NCBI GenBank assembly: GCA_030068145.1
Contig: JAPJBO010000949.1
Coordinates: forward strand, 22,235 to 86,234
DNA length: 64,000 nt
Source: Diplonema papillatum
Lineage: Eukaryota > Euglenozoa > Diplonemea > Diplonemida > Diplonemidae
Direction: 5' to 3'
Under the pieces are notes generated by a model. The model was not told where the DNA came from. It ran no database searches and was given only the letters and a program-made list of their open reading frames with translations. Below, piece by piece: positions 50,875 to 61,248 of this stretch (within the stretch, counting starts at the first letter, position 1; each line of letters begins with the position of its first letter). Made by a program: the position numbers and the translations under genes.

Positions 50875-53351
50875 ATGTCTGCCCGTATCGAAGTCCTGAA
50901 GAGCCACCTGTCGCCGTACGCCGGCCTGCAGACACCGTTCCGTGATGAGCTCATTGCCACGGCTCGCAAGCTCTGCACCACCGGCAAGGGACTGCTGGCA
51001 GCTGACGAATCCCAGGTGTGTAGACTTCTGTTGTAGAACTGCGGTCCCCAGCCGGCGCTCGCGCCTGCTGGTACCGAAAGCGTGCGTTTCAAGGATTAAG
51101 CCATGCAAGTCTCAGAGTAAATGGATTAACAGTGGGTCTGCGCGCGGATACTTTCAAAGATAATCCCGCTCGTGATGCCTACCTGGCTTGGGCTCGCGGA
51201 GAGTTCCTCAGAACCCCCGAAAACTCGTTGCTAAACACCAACCATGCATGAAAGGCAGTGTCTTGCCTAAACATGGTGGCAAGCTACGATACACCCCCAC
51301 CCATTATCGGGGACATCGAAAGTCGATTTCCTGCTCTGAAAAAGGAAGGCAAACCGCCCTACCCGAGACGTTGTGCCACATCACTAACCCTCCACACTTT
51401 TTCAGGGAAGCTGCGACAAGCGCTTCAAGCCGATCGGCCTAGTCCCGGCTCACAGGGAGTTCCCATCAAACATGCATGCGAGGCAGTGTCTTGCCTACGC
51501 ATGGCGGTCAGAATCTTCCCCCACAAACTATCCACCAAACCACCACTCTTTTTCAGGGAAGCTGCGACAAGCGCTTCAAGCCGATCGGCCTGCCGAACAA
51601 CGAGGAGAACAGGAGACGCTACCGTGCCCTGATGCTCGGTGCTGAGGGCCTCGAGCAGTACATCAGCGGTGTCATCTTCCAGGAGGAGACCCTTACCCAG
51701 AAGTACGACGACGGCCGCAGCTTCCCCGAGGTATGCTTTCGACGCGTCATGAGGCTCTTTCATTTACTCTCATATGCAGCCCCCCATGGTATCCCTGGCC
51801 TCCAGTGACCCCCTAGCCCAAAGAACCCCCCCGCGCCCCCCAGATATGGGGCGACAAAGTGGATTAGGCGACAAAGTGGGTTATAATCCAATTTGTCGTA
51901 AACCAGGTAATGTTATGAATGCGACGTATCTACGTACACGGCGAACTCCAGGCGTGTGTGCATGCGCACTCGAAAAGCGGGCGGAGCGGCCTGTTTCCTT
52001 TCACGTGGAGGCACACGGAAGAGGGTCTCCGCAGGGGACGTACCGTGTGTTTGTACCGCAAACAATGTGCATCCTGAAGGGACAGGCCTTTAGAAGCCTT
52101 GCTGTGGGCCAACTTCTCTGAAGGGACAGACCTTTAGAAGCTTTGATGGGGGTCAACTTTCCTGAAGGGACACCATCACACAGCTGTGCATCAGCCTTGG
52201 CATTGTGCCGGGAATCAAGACGGACAAGGGTCTTGTCGACGCCGTCGGCGGAGCACCGGGCGAGCAGGCGACGCAGGGGCTCGACAACTACGAGAAGAGG
52301 GCGGCTGAGTACTACGCGCAGGGCGCCCGGTTCTGCAAGTGGCGCAATACGTACAAGATCCAGAACGGGACCGTGTCGGAATACCTCATCCACCACAACG
52401 CCGAGACCCTCGCTAAGTACGCGCAGCTGTCGCAGAAGCAGGGGCTGGTGCCTATTGTGGAGCCGGAGGTCATGATTGACGGAAACCACGACATCGCTGC
52501 GTGCCAGGCTGTGTCCCAAAGGGTGTGGGCCGAAGTCGTGCGTGCTCTGCACGCCCACGGCGTCATCTTCGAAGGCATGCTGCTGAAGCCGAACATGGTT
52601 GTGTACGGTTCTGACTGCGGCACTGTCGGCGAACCCGTCGAAGTCGCTCGTGCCACCCTCACCACGCTGGCCCGCACTCTGCCTGCCTCCGTCCCGGGGA
52701 TCTTCTTCCTGTCCGGTGGACTGTCCGAGTCCAACGCCTCTGCCTACCTCAGCGCCATGAACGCGTGCACTGACCTCCCGCGCCCGTGGGCCGTCCGCTT
52801 CAGCTACGCCCGCGCCCTTCAGGCGTCGGCCTTGAAGGCATGGGGCGGCAAGGAAGAGAACAAGGCCGTCGCGCGCAAAGTCCTCCTGCACCGCGCCAAG
52901 ATGAACTCGCTCGCTACCCTCGTATGTGCTTTTCTCTTGTCGTGTATGCGATCGAAGATCTTAAGGATGCTACTTCAGAGCAATTTAACACTCAGACACT
53001 ATTTCAGAGCAAGCAAACACGCAGACGTACAAATATATCCTACCCTAACACTCAGACACTTAAGCATAGCCTACTTCAGAGCAACCAAGCACTCAGACAT
53101 ACAAAGATACCCTACTTCAGAGCGACCTAACACCCAGACACTTAAGCATACCCTACTTCAGAGCAACCAAAAACACTCAGGCATACAAACATACCCTACT
53201 TCAGAGCAACCGAACACCCAGACATACAAACATACCCTACTACTTCAAAGCAAAGTAACACTCAGACACACAACCACAGGGCAAGTACAACCCGGGCGAG
53301 GACAGCAAGGGCGCGAAGGAATCCCTGTACATCAAGGGCAACACCTACTAG
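50875..53351 (+). CDS. FBA: Class I fructose-bisphosphate aldolase, four exons
   Basis: Exons 50875-51015, 51557-51730, 52184-52921 and 53280-53351, all phase 0 with GT..AG borders, give 374 residues, a normal class I length. The enzyme reversibly cleaves fructose 1,6-bisphosphate to dihydroxyacetone phosphate and glyceraldehyde 3-phosphate in glycolysis and the Calvin cycle. Family residues are present: Asp in LLAADESQ, Lys/Arg in [11 protein letters not shown], Glu in PIVEPEVM, the Schiff-base Lys in GMLLKPNMV, the phosphate loop [10 protein letters not shown] and the C-terminal Tyr of KGNTY. No transit peptide is visible: the protein starts [17 protein letters not shown], so it is probably cytosolic. 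The start lies in an A-rich leader also found in copy 2. Introns 1 and 3 contain repeats. Confidence 0.95.
51416..51450 (+). repeat. Pseudo-exon in aldolase intron 1: copy of the start of exon 2
   Basis: After CTTTTTCAG, 35 bases are identical to the first 35 bases of exon 2 (GGAAGCTGCGACAAGCGCTT...). The copy then diverges to AGTCCCGGCTCACAGGG. If used as an acceptor it would shift the product off frame, so it is a potential decoy 141 bases before the real exon. Confidence 0.85.
52960..53279 (+). repeat. Tandem repeats filling aldolase intron 3
   Basis: Variants of CTACTTCAGAGCAACC, AACACTCAGACAC and TTAAGCATAC alternate about every 40-45 bases across nearly the whole intron, up to the acceptor ACCACAG. 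Confidence 0.8.
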
Positions 53352-54845
53352 GCACCGGCGCTTGCCTTTTCACGAGGGCTGAAGACACACACTCACACAC
53401 GCCCTTTCGTTCCGTTGCTTTCCTCCTCAGATCCGCCCCCGGGTCCTTCTTCCGCAAGTTGGCGACACCCCCGTCCCGTAACGTAATCTCTCCTCGTCCC
53501 TGCTTCGCCAAGCGGTGTTACGAAACGAGATGAAATTGTGCATCATCGAGGGCTCCCTGCGAGAACGACGTGCGCAAACTCGCAGCAAGGCGAAGCGCCG
53601 TCAAAACGCGCCTGTCTTGATTCTGCCGTCAGACGCTGTCCCAGGAAAGATACTCTGCTTCTCGCGTGCGCTTATTGCGGGTGCCTACCCCGAGCCTCGG
53701 CAGCGTTTCCCCCTCCCTTTCTCCGTCTTCAGGGTTTCCGCGCTCGGCGTTTTTCAACAGGAGGAAACAATTCGGCTGTTGCAGGATGCTTGTCTTTGCT
53801 GCAGCGTGTTGGCTGACCCTCTGCTGTGCGAAGCACTTCTGCTGTTTGCGCTCGGATCGGCGGCCCTGACCGCCGCATAGGGTACTCGTTCGTTGTGTGC
53901 GTACAGCTCGCACCGTGCCGTGTCACCAATTCACCGGACGCGGAAGCCCTGCTTTTGACCCGTCGTCGGACCAGGCGTAGCTCATACAATCACTCGCTCT
54001 GCGAGGTGTGTGGCCACTAGTGTCGGTTCGCGCGGCGCGTCCTTTTTTTTTATAGCCACGTGTGAGGAAACTGAACCGCCCAAGCAGGACCTTCTGATCA
54101 TGATCATTTGCCAATTTGCCACCTGAAACCACGTTCCAGGATTTGGGCTCAGGGTAATGCGGTCAACGAAAACTCTAGTTCCCCTTTTCTACTTTCTCCT
54201 ACTCTCGCGGTGTACGGTTTCACGTTGCCCTTTCGTTTTTTCTCCTTTTCTTTTTCCGTACCGACCCAAGAAGCGGAAGTCTCACACCCCCTCCCAGAAC
54301 CGTGTTCCTCCCAGTGATGCCGGCGGCACCTTATCGGAAGTTTCTTCTGACACTAGTAGGGGTCTTTTGTGCATCAATGTAGTCACCGCCCTGTTGCTTG
54401 TCTCTGCAGGCAGGCGCTCTTGAGGATCGGATGGACGGTGGCGGCTGTGCAGTCGTCTCCCGGTTCAGTGCACCCAAGGCGCCGGCCTGCAGACGAATGT
54501 GAAGCTGCAAGAAGGGGGTTTCGAGCTCCCTCCCCCGTAACGACCGTTCACACACAGCGTGCGACGAACCGACACCCCCCCCAGCCCCCCTCCCTGATGA
54601 ACCGACTCGCGACAACGAAAGAAAGTAAGTTATCGAACCAATGGGGGTCCAAATGCAGGGTGACAATTTGAAACGTCGTCTGGGGGTGACAGTTTCATCA
54701 AACGTCGCCTGGGGGGGGTGACAAGTACACACATCACCGCCCAGGTAGATTTTGCTCCTGCCGACGCTTGCACGAAATTAGCTGGCATATTAAACCTCCA
54801 ACCAATATCTGTGTAGCGACGGCCTGCTTTGCCATCAGCCACTAG

Positions 54846-55125
54846 GTGACCACCTCTTCGATCGTAACGTGTCGTGCTTGAAGCAGCAGGCAGTTCGATG
54901 CACTTCCAGGAAACAGGGATGGGGACTGGCTCAACTGTAGGGCATCCGCCCAAACGCGCTCGCCAAGTTGGCGAATCGAACCGCAATCTTCCATTTCCTC
55001 CCTCCCCCGCCCCTTCTTTTCTCACACCGCCCGCCCGAACGGCAGGAGGCAGCGTTTTTCCTTTCCAGGGTGTCCATCCCTTTCGCTTTGGCAGTGCCCG
55101 CGCAGCAAAAGAAAAGGGGTAGCGA
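54846..55125 (+). repeat. Dispersed repeat K, copy 2
   Basis: Matches 43338-43640 through GATCGTAACGTGTCGTGCTT, CACTTCCAGGA.ACAGGG and AAACGCGCTCGCC, with a few gaps near the C tracts. Confidence 0.8.
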
Positions 55126-55205
55126 AGGCACTCCCGAGAAGGGTTGTGGTTGGCCCAACGAGCCGGAACACAAGCGCAGGCTACAAGTGTAGGAAGGGGC
55201 TAAGG

Positions 55206-55890
55206 GAGCGCAAGCAGGTTCGATGGAAGCACGAAGTCAAGCAGGAGAGACGAACTGCGCAGCCTGAGCGCAAGACGTGCACCAAGGGCAGACCAGGACG
55301 TTGGGACCGTGCGAAGTTGCGAGACGCGTGGAGGCACGTTCGTGCGATGATCCGCTGGCTGCTCGAATGGTCTTCGTTGGCTTTGAGAAGACCGGACTGA
55401 AGAGAGCAAAAAGCATCCTGAGAGAGCAACGCCAAGTAAAATTTGAAAAGAGGGTGCTCTTGGGGTCTCTATGGGTTCAAACCCTTAGTCGGGCCGTTTG
55501 GTTACCTCCAATAGGGCAAGGCATTTTAGGGTCCTGATCAGCCGGATGAATATTGTGCAACACGCTGCATCACATCCTGCTGCGGGTATCAGTACAATTG
55601 AACTCGTCGATCTAACACTCCGTGGCGACTGACCTACGAAACCGAGAAATCCAGTGGAAATTAGCGTGGCACTCATTTGCTTGCAAATGACTCCCCACTA
55701 ACGCAACCCCAAGAAAGTATGGGGTGCTTTCACACGGCAGTTTTCGACCGCAGACGCATTACCCATCGGGATGGGAGCGCAAGCAGGCTCGATGGAAGCA
55801 CGAAGTCAAGCAGGAGAGACGAACTGCGCAGCCTGAGTGCAAGACGTGCGCCAAGGGCAGACCAGGACGTTGGGACCGTGCGAAGTCGAA
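55206..55890 (+). repeat. Direct duplication of 115 bp, units 570 bp apart
   Basis: Units at 55206-55320 and 55779-55890 both contain CGATGGAAGCACGAAGTCAA, GCAGGAGAGACGAACTGCGC and CAGGACGTTGGGACCGTGCG. They differ at few positions. The sequence between the two units is unrelated to them. Confidence 0.85.
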
Positions 55891-56395
55891 GAAGGAGTCC
55901 AAAAGCGAAGCAACAACACCAACGCGGAAACGCAACCCGAAGGCAGAAGCGAACCTCCGAGGGCAGGGGGGAACCTGCGGCAGTGAAGTAACGAAGCTCA
56001 TCCGAGTGTCCGATGAAACCCCTTGTCAATACCACCCAATGACTGCGACGCGCGTGCGAAATGTGCGTCTGTCAAGAGCATGCGTGACTCAGCCGTGTTT
56101 TAAAGATGAGATGAGAGGCATCGGCTCACTCTGTCAAAGGACTATACGACAAGTGTAGGAAGCTAGGAAGGGGCTAAGGAAGCAATGTGTCCCCACGTCC
56201 GTTCCGTTGCAGCCGCGAACGCGTCTGCAAACAAGAATATGTCAGCTATTCTCGTTCCGCGAAGCCCCGCTGACCTTTGAGCTGGAACCTGATTAAACGA
56301 GTTAGAAAGCCTTCCGGCTACCTATCTTTGAACGAGATCTCGACCCTTGAATAGGTGGGCGTGTCGTTGTAGGGGTTGTCTTTTGGCATCTGCGA

Positions 56396-56464
56396 GGCGC
56401 AAGTCATCAGCTTGCACTGATTACGTCCCTGCAATTTGTGCACCGCCCGTCGTTGCTGCGATGG
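56396..56464 (+). pseudogene. 18S rRNA fragment, 3' region
   Basis: AAGTCATCAGCTTGCACTGA, then TTACGTCCCTGC and CACCGCCCGTCG, match the strongly conserved block near the 3' end of eukaryotic 18S rRNA. Normally conserved positions differ (AATTTGTG for the usual CTTTGTA), so it is decayed. It lies upstream of the 530-loop piece, opposite to the order in a real gene. Confidence 0.8.
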
Positions 56465-56589
56465 GCTGCGGGATAGAGCTTGGGAGAGGGAAGCTCGTTC
56501 TTAGCAACAAGTTTCAGCGCTCGCGAAAGAGCGAGCCAATAGAAAAGGTGTCGCGATGCGGGTGGGTAAGGGGCTGGCTGTCGTCCCCG

Positions 56590-56740
56590 CTGCGGTGTGG
56601 ACCAACACAGGCCAGGTCGCCACGTTGAACTTGCAGTGGACTTCGAGGTGTATCGACATCCCCCGGGATTGCGGAATACCGCCATCAACCACCTGGTGAA
56701 GACCCTGCGAAATTTCCCAATAGCAAACACTGCTGCAGGC
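56590..56740 (+). pseudogene. Possible retroelement scrap (VDFEV motif)
   Basis: One frame reads VELAVDFEV followed by a short tail, resembling the motif at 6.27 kb. It lies between the two 18S fragments. Too short to assign. Confidence 0.25.
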
Positions 56741-56785
56741 AGCGAAGAGAAATAGCCTCGACACTATCTTAGTACGCTGGAAGCC

Positions 56786-56880
56786 GTGGATGATATCTAA
56801 ACCTGTCAATGAACACAATCGGTGGACAAGTCTGGTGCCAGCACCCGCGGTAATATCAGCACCAATAGCGCATATTAATC
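56786..56880 (+). pseudogene. 18S rRNA fragment, 530-loop region, 5' part
   Basis: TGGACAAGTCTGGTGCCAGC, then CCGCGGTAAT and CAGCACCAATAGCGCATATT, match the universally conserved 530 loop of 18S rRNA with several substitutions. The match is cut at ATTAAT by the TIR element and resumes on its other side at 57634. Confidence 0.85.
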
Positions 56881-57639
56881 ATGCTTTGCATCCTGGCAGA
56901 GTCTGGCAGAATCTGGCTGAGTCTCGCCAGAGTTCAGCCTGAGTGGGCGACTCAGGCAGACTTAGGCTGGACTCAGGCAAGCTCAGGCTGGGCAGTATAT
57001 ATTAGTGTTCGGGACACTTCAGTGGGGCAGTGAGTCACAATCACAATTGCAATCACAAGGATTAAAACCCAGCCACCTGGAAGGGACTAGTGATCTGGTG
57101 CTTTGGGCACCACCTCAAAGAACCACATCACAAAGCTGTTGAGCACGACACACACAGGTACAAGACAACTTGGAAAGCTTACAGCGTTAGGTATAGGTAA
57201 TTACCGAACCGCGATTTTTGTGGTTCAGCGTTAAGTATAGGTAATTGCCTGTAGGTGGGCACTGGACCAGCTTTAGGGTCCAATTCCAGGTGTTCAAGTT
57301 TCGTTTGCAACACTCAATTTTTGTCTGGTTAGGAGCACTTTTGATTTCAGTGTGTGGGGTCCCAATTTGTTGTCTGATACACCATGCACATCTGCAAGCT
57401 TGCTGCCAGAACCTCAGTGACCAACCACTGAAGTGACCAGGTGCAGTAGTACAGTAGTTCAACAGTGCAGCCCGCCCAGCCTGAGTTTGCCTGAGTCCAG
57501 ACTGAGTCTGGCTGAGTCGCACTGACTCAGGCTCGACTCAGGCTGAACTCAGGCTCGACTCTGGCTCGACTCAGTCTGAGTATTTCTTCGAGGGGAGTAT
57601 TTCTCGCCAGACTCAGCCAGGATGCAAAGCAGGATTAAT
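56874..57639 (+). mobile_element. 766 bp TIR element inserted in the 18S fragment at TTAA
   Basis: Ends of 34 bp with two mismatches: ATTAATC.TGCTTTGCATCC followed by TGGC.GAGTCTGGC, mirrored at the right. Both ends show TTAA, which with the 18S context indicates target duplication of TTAA or ATTAAT, as for piggyBac-type transposition. Subterminal zones are dense in GACTCAGGCT-type units (56895-57000 and 57470-57625). No transposase, so non-autonomous; superfamily assignment rests only on TTAA. Confidence 0.75.
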
Positions 57640-57675
57640 GCTGCTGCTGTTAAAACGCTCGTGGTTGGATCCAGC
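57634..57675 (+). pseudogene. 18S rRNA fragment, continuation after the insertion
   Basis: GCTGCTGCTGTTAAAACGCT then CGTGGTTGGAT matches 18S sequence that directly follows the 530 loop (GTTGCTGCAGTTAAAAAGCT in a typical 18S). The sequence beyond may derive from the variable V4 region; a related stretch lies at 39366-39440. Confidence 0.75.
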
Positions 57676-57709
57676 GCTCAGGTTGCAAGGTGGCCCGGCT
57701 TGCTGGGGA

Positions 57710-58716
57710 ACGATGCTCACTGATCCGGACCTGCAGCTGTTACGAACAAGAGGAATCCCACTGGTTACGTAAAACTCATCGTTTCCCCCTGCAGCGCCAT
57801 CTCCGGCGCCGCCTCTCGCTGTAGCAGAGCCGCAACCCGCAGCGCGCCTCCGGAGCGACTACACGACGTTCCCCTGCCGAAGCTCTCGTGCATCCGATTG
57901 AGCGAGACCGTGCAGCACATGTCCGGCAAGCTCGGGCCTTTCCATTCTTCGAAACTGACAAAAACCAGTTCATGCGACGGACCCGCGCCGCCTATTTCGA
58001 AATTTCTGTTTTTTTCGCGCTGTTCCAGGTGTCAAGGGGGGGCCTTCATGTGGCGACACTGTTGACCGCACCTTAATTGAGCCGTGGTCGCCGATCCCCC
58101 AACCGCCAGCATCATGTACTTGATCGGAACAAGTGCTGACAGCACCGAATAGAGGGCCACAAAAGTGGCAAATCGACCGGTCGGGGGGTGCTTAGCAGCC
58201 AATGGCTTGATGGCTGAGTGCACACCTAAGCAGGGCTGCATCCTCGTGTTGTAGCTGTGTTGTGTATAAGGCTTCGTGGGGGCCTGGTTAACCACCTCAT
58301 CACAGTAGGCGCAAACCTTTCTCGACAGTGATTGAACAGTCGGGATTGCCGGGGGCGGGTCTCCATGAAGAAGAGAAAAAGTAAAGCAAGACCTGCCCCC
58401 TGCGCCTGCTGTCTCCGGCTGCTTCGGCAGACGACACATACTACTACTACTCGCACTGTTCCCAGTTTTAGTGGTCCCAAGGCCTGTGATAGGATGTAGA
58501 CGCCCGCCGTAGCAGCACGAAGAGAAATGAGGAGACCGGAAACTCCCCGGAGAGATGTCCTGCACTCTAGCTCGTCTTTCTCTCTCTCTCTCTCTCATTG
58601 CGCGGCAGGTGTCCTCCCATATTTGAGCTCTATATTTTCGCAGTAGTTGTAGAAAAGTTGACCCCCCCAAACATCAGCATTTTTTGGAACACGCCGAGTT
58701 CAAAAAGAACAAAAAA
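57710..58716. other. Upstream region of aldolase copy 2
   Basis: No gene recognised. A TC-dinucleotide tract lies near 58588-58606. The last ~60 bases resemble the leader of aldolase copy 1, ending in an A-rich run at the start codon. Confidence 0.5.
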
Positions 58717-58947
58717 ATGTCTGCCCGTATCGAAGTCCTGAAGAGCCACCTGTCGCCGTACGCCGGCCTGCAGACACCGTTCCGTGATGAGCTCATTGCC
58801 ACGGCCCGCAAGCTCTGCACCACTGGCAAGGGACTGCTGGCAGCTGACGAATCCCAGGTGTGTATAGGCCTCTGTTGTAGAACTGCGGTCCCCAGCCGGA
58901 TGCCCAAAGCGTGCGTTTCTGCAGAAACGCACGAACATTTTTACATA

Positions 58948-59228
58948 AGCGGCAGCTTGAAAGGAAATGCTCGACGATGCTGCCCGACAAAGAACAGAAG
59001 GGATCCCAAGTGCTGTAACTACCGAACCACGTGTTGAACGGACGTGAGGTCATGCGTCTACCCCTACACAACAGGTCAAAGTCCTGAGTGAGAAAACAAC
59101 ACGGTGGTGTAAGCGAAGACCGAAAACAATCTCGCGGGTTGCTTTTCAATGTATTGTGCAGGCTAAAAAGACGAAGGCAGCGTGTTTTGGTGGTCGATCA
59201 GAATTCCTTACCCTGAGAATGACACAGG
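58948..59228 (+). repeat. Repeats N and M inside the copy 2 intron
   Basis: 58948-59112 matches 37783-37975 (GGAAATGCTCGACGA, ACACGGTGGTGTAAGCGAAG), and 59125-59228 matches repeat M (CTTTTCAATGTATTGTGCAG, GATCAGAATTCCTTACCC). Confidence 0.75.
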
Positions 59229-59559
59229 GTATTCCCGCTCGTGCCTACCTGGCCCGGGCTCACGGAGAGTTCTCCCCCGAAACTTGTTGCTAACACCGAA
59301 CATGCAAGAGAGGCAGTGTCTTGCCTAAACATCATCAAGCTAAGATATGCATCGTATTACCAACAGGAGAGGTAGTGTCTTGCCTAAACATCATCAAGCT
59401 AAGATATGCGTGGTTGACCCTCATATTACCAACAGGAGAGGTAGTGATCTTTCCGTCCTCCTGGAGCTCTGGAGCTTCCAGGAGAGGAGGACCCCCTTTG
59501 ATCCACCCCCACACATTATCGGGGAAGTCGGTTTCCTGTTCTTGTTCTGAAAAAGGAAG

Positions 59560-60328
59560 GCAACCCGCCCTTCCGCAGACGTTGTGCCACAACACCAAAC
59601 CTCCACTTCTTTTCAGGGAAGCTGCGACAAGCGCTTCAAGCCGATCGGCCTGGTCCCGGCTCACAGGGAGTTCCCCTCAAACATGCATGTGAGGCAGTGT
59701 CTTGCCTACGCATTATGCTCAGTTTCTCCTATCGTGGGTATCCAAAGCGATTTCCTACGACCGCAAACGTTGTGCCACAACACTAAACCTCCACTCTTTT
59801 TCAGGGAAGAGTGTCTTGCCTACGCATTGCGCTCAGATTCTCCTCCCCACAAACTATTGTGTGTATCCAAAAGCAATTTCCTAAGACCGCAGACGTTGTG
59901 CCACAACACTAAACCTCCACTCTTTTTCAGGGAAGAGTGTCTTGCCTACGCATTGCGCTCAGATTCTCCTCCCCACAAACTATTGTGTGTATCCAAAAGC
60001 GATTTCCTAAGACCGCAGACGTTGTGCCACAACACTAAACCTCCACTCTTTTTTAGGGAAGAGTGTCTTGCCTACGCATTGTGCTCAGATTCCCCACAAA
60101 CTATTTTTTTTGTATCCAAAGCGATTTCCTACGACCGCAGACGTTGTGCCACACACCAAACCACCACCCTTTTCCAGGGAAGCTGCGACAAGCGCTTCAA
60201 GCCGTTCGGCCTAGTCCCGGCTCACAGGGAGTTCCCATCAAACATGCATGCGAGGCAGTGTCTTGCCTACGCATGACGCTCAGAATCTTCCCCCACAAAC
60301 TATCCACCAAACCACCACTCTTTTTCAG
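59560..60328 (+). repeat. String of pseudo-exons before exon 2 of aldolase copy 2
   Basis: Acceptor-like CTTTTTCAGGGAAG (or close variants) recurs. At 59617 and near 60178 it is followed by the first ~35 bases of exon 2. Near 59805, 59930 and 60056 it is followed only by GGAAG and then AGTGTCTTGCCTACGCATTG. The ~125 bp units share CCGCAGACGTTGTGCCACAA and CTAAACCTCCACTC. The real exon follows at 60329. Confidence 0.85.
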
Positions 60329-60681
60329 GGAAGCTGCGACAAGCGCTTCAAGCCGATCGGCCTGCCGAACAACGAGGAGAACAGGAGACGCTACCGTGCC
60401 CTGATGCTCGGTGCTGAGGGCCTCGAGCAGTACATCAGCGGTGTCATCTTCCAGGAGGAGACCCTTACCCAGAAGTACGACGACGGCCGCAGCTTCCCCG
60501 AGGTATGCTTTCGACGCGTCATGAGGCTCTTTCATTTACTCTCGTAAGCAGTCCCCCATCGGGCGACAAAGTGGATTAGGCGACAAAGTAGGTTACGGTC
60601 CAGTTGGCGGAAACCAGTTATTACGAATGCGAGTTCTTCTTTGTGTGTTGCCGATATTCCTTTTTTTTTGTGTGTGTATAC

Positions 60682-61095
60682 CTGGTACCAGGGAAAGCCT
60701 GCTACACGGGAGCCTAGCTTCACGTGTTCGGCGGTACTGCAAAGCCACGGGCCTACGGGTCAAGTGGCTACCGATTTCCCAAACTAAAGCATCAAGGCGT
60801 GACGCACCTTGGGGCTTGGCGCTCGCGCTTCACACAAGCTCGTCGCGACGGTCAGCCACAGGGCAGAGCGGACGGACTGTGCTGCCTCCGACTCAAGCTT
60901 TGCAAGCTGTTGTTGACCGTCACGTTCCTGGACCAGGAGCGGCCTTTTCTTCTTCTTCTTCTTCTCTTCTTTTGTGTGTGTATAAGCACCTGAATTGAAG
61001 GAATACTTGAGGAGGCTGTCGAATGCGTAATCTCATGAGGGAGGAGGAGTGCTGTACAGGTAAATCTGGGTTTAGTGGCGGGTGTAAGGTCAACG
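60682..61095 (+). repeat. Dispersed repeats F and D, copy replacing the aldolase 3' half
   Basis: Matches 17118-17540, with F from ACCAGGGAAAGCCTGC to CCTGGACCAGGAGCGG, a CTT run, then D from AAGCACCTGAATTGAAGG to GTTTAGTGGCGGG. Confidence 0.75.
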
Positions 61096-61248
61096 AAGAA
61101 GGAAGAACATTTCCGGAGTTGGGGCTTGCACTGATGAACGAAGCAACGGACGATCAGCATCAACTGACCAAAGGTGATGAAAATAATAAGGCGAAAGTTT
61201 CTTGTTCCCTCGCGTGTATCCCAAATACCTACCCCCCCCCCCCCCCCC

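Larger units (their letters stand above)
53352..56395. other. Intergenic region after aldolase copy 1
   Basis: The 3' untranslated region of the aldolase gene should begin here. Further on: an inverted match to 17800-17880 at 54130-54195, repeat K (54846-55125) and a 115 bp direct duplication (55206-55320 and 55779-55890). The small frames over that duplication (RKQVRWKHEVKQERRTAQPE) are very basic and unrecognised. Confidence 0.5.
58717..60502 (+). pseudogene. Truncated second aldolase copy (exons 1 and 2 only)
   Basis: Exon 1 (58717-58857) and exon 2 (60329-60502) are nearly identical to those of copy 1 and retain GT..AG borders. The intron between them has grown to 1.47 kb with inserted repeats N and M (58948-59228) and several pseudo-exons. 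After exon 2 the homology to copy 1 continues about 120 bases, then gives way to repeat F+D at 60682. Exons 3 and 4, with the catalytic Lys and the C-terminus, do not occur in the rest of the window. It therefore cannot encode a working aldolase here, although its 5' half still looks expressible. Confidence 0.9.
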
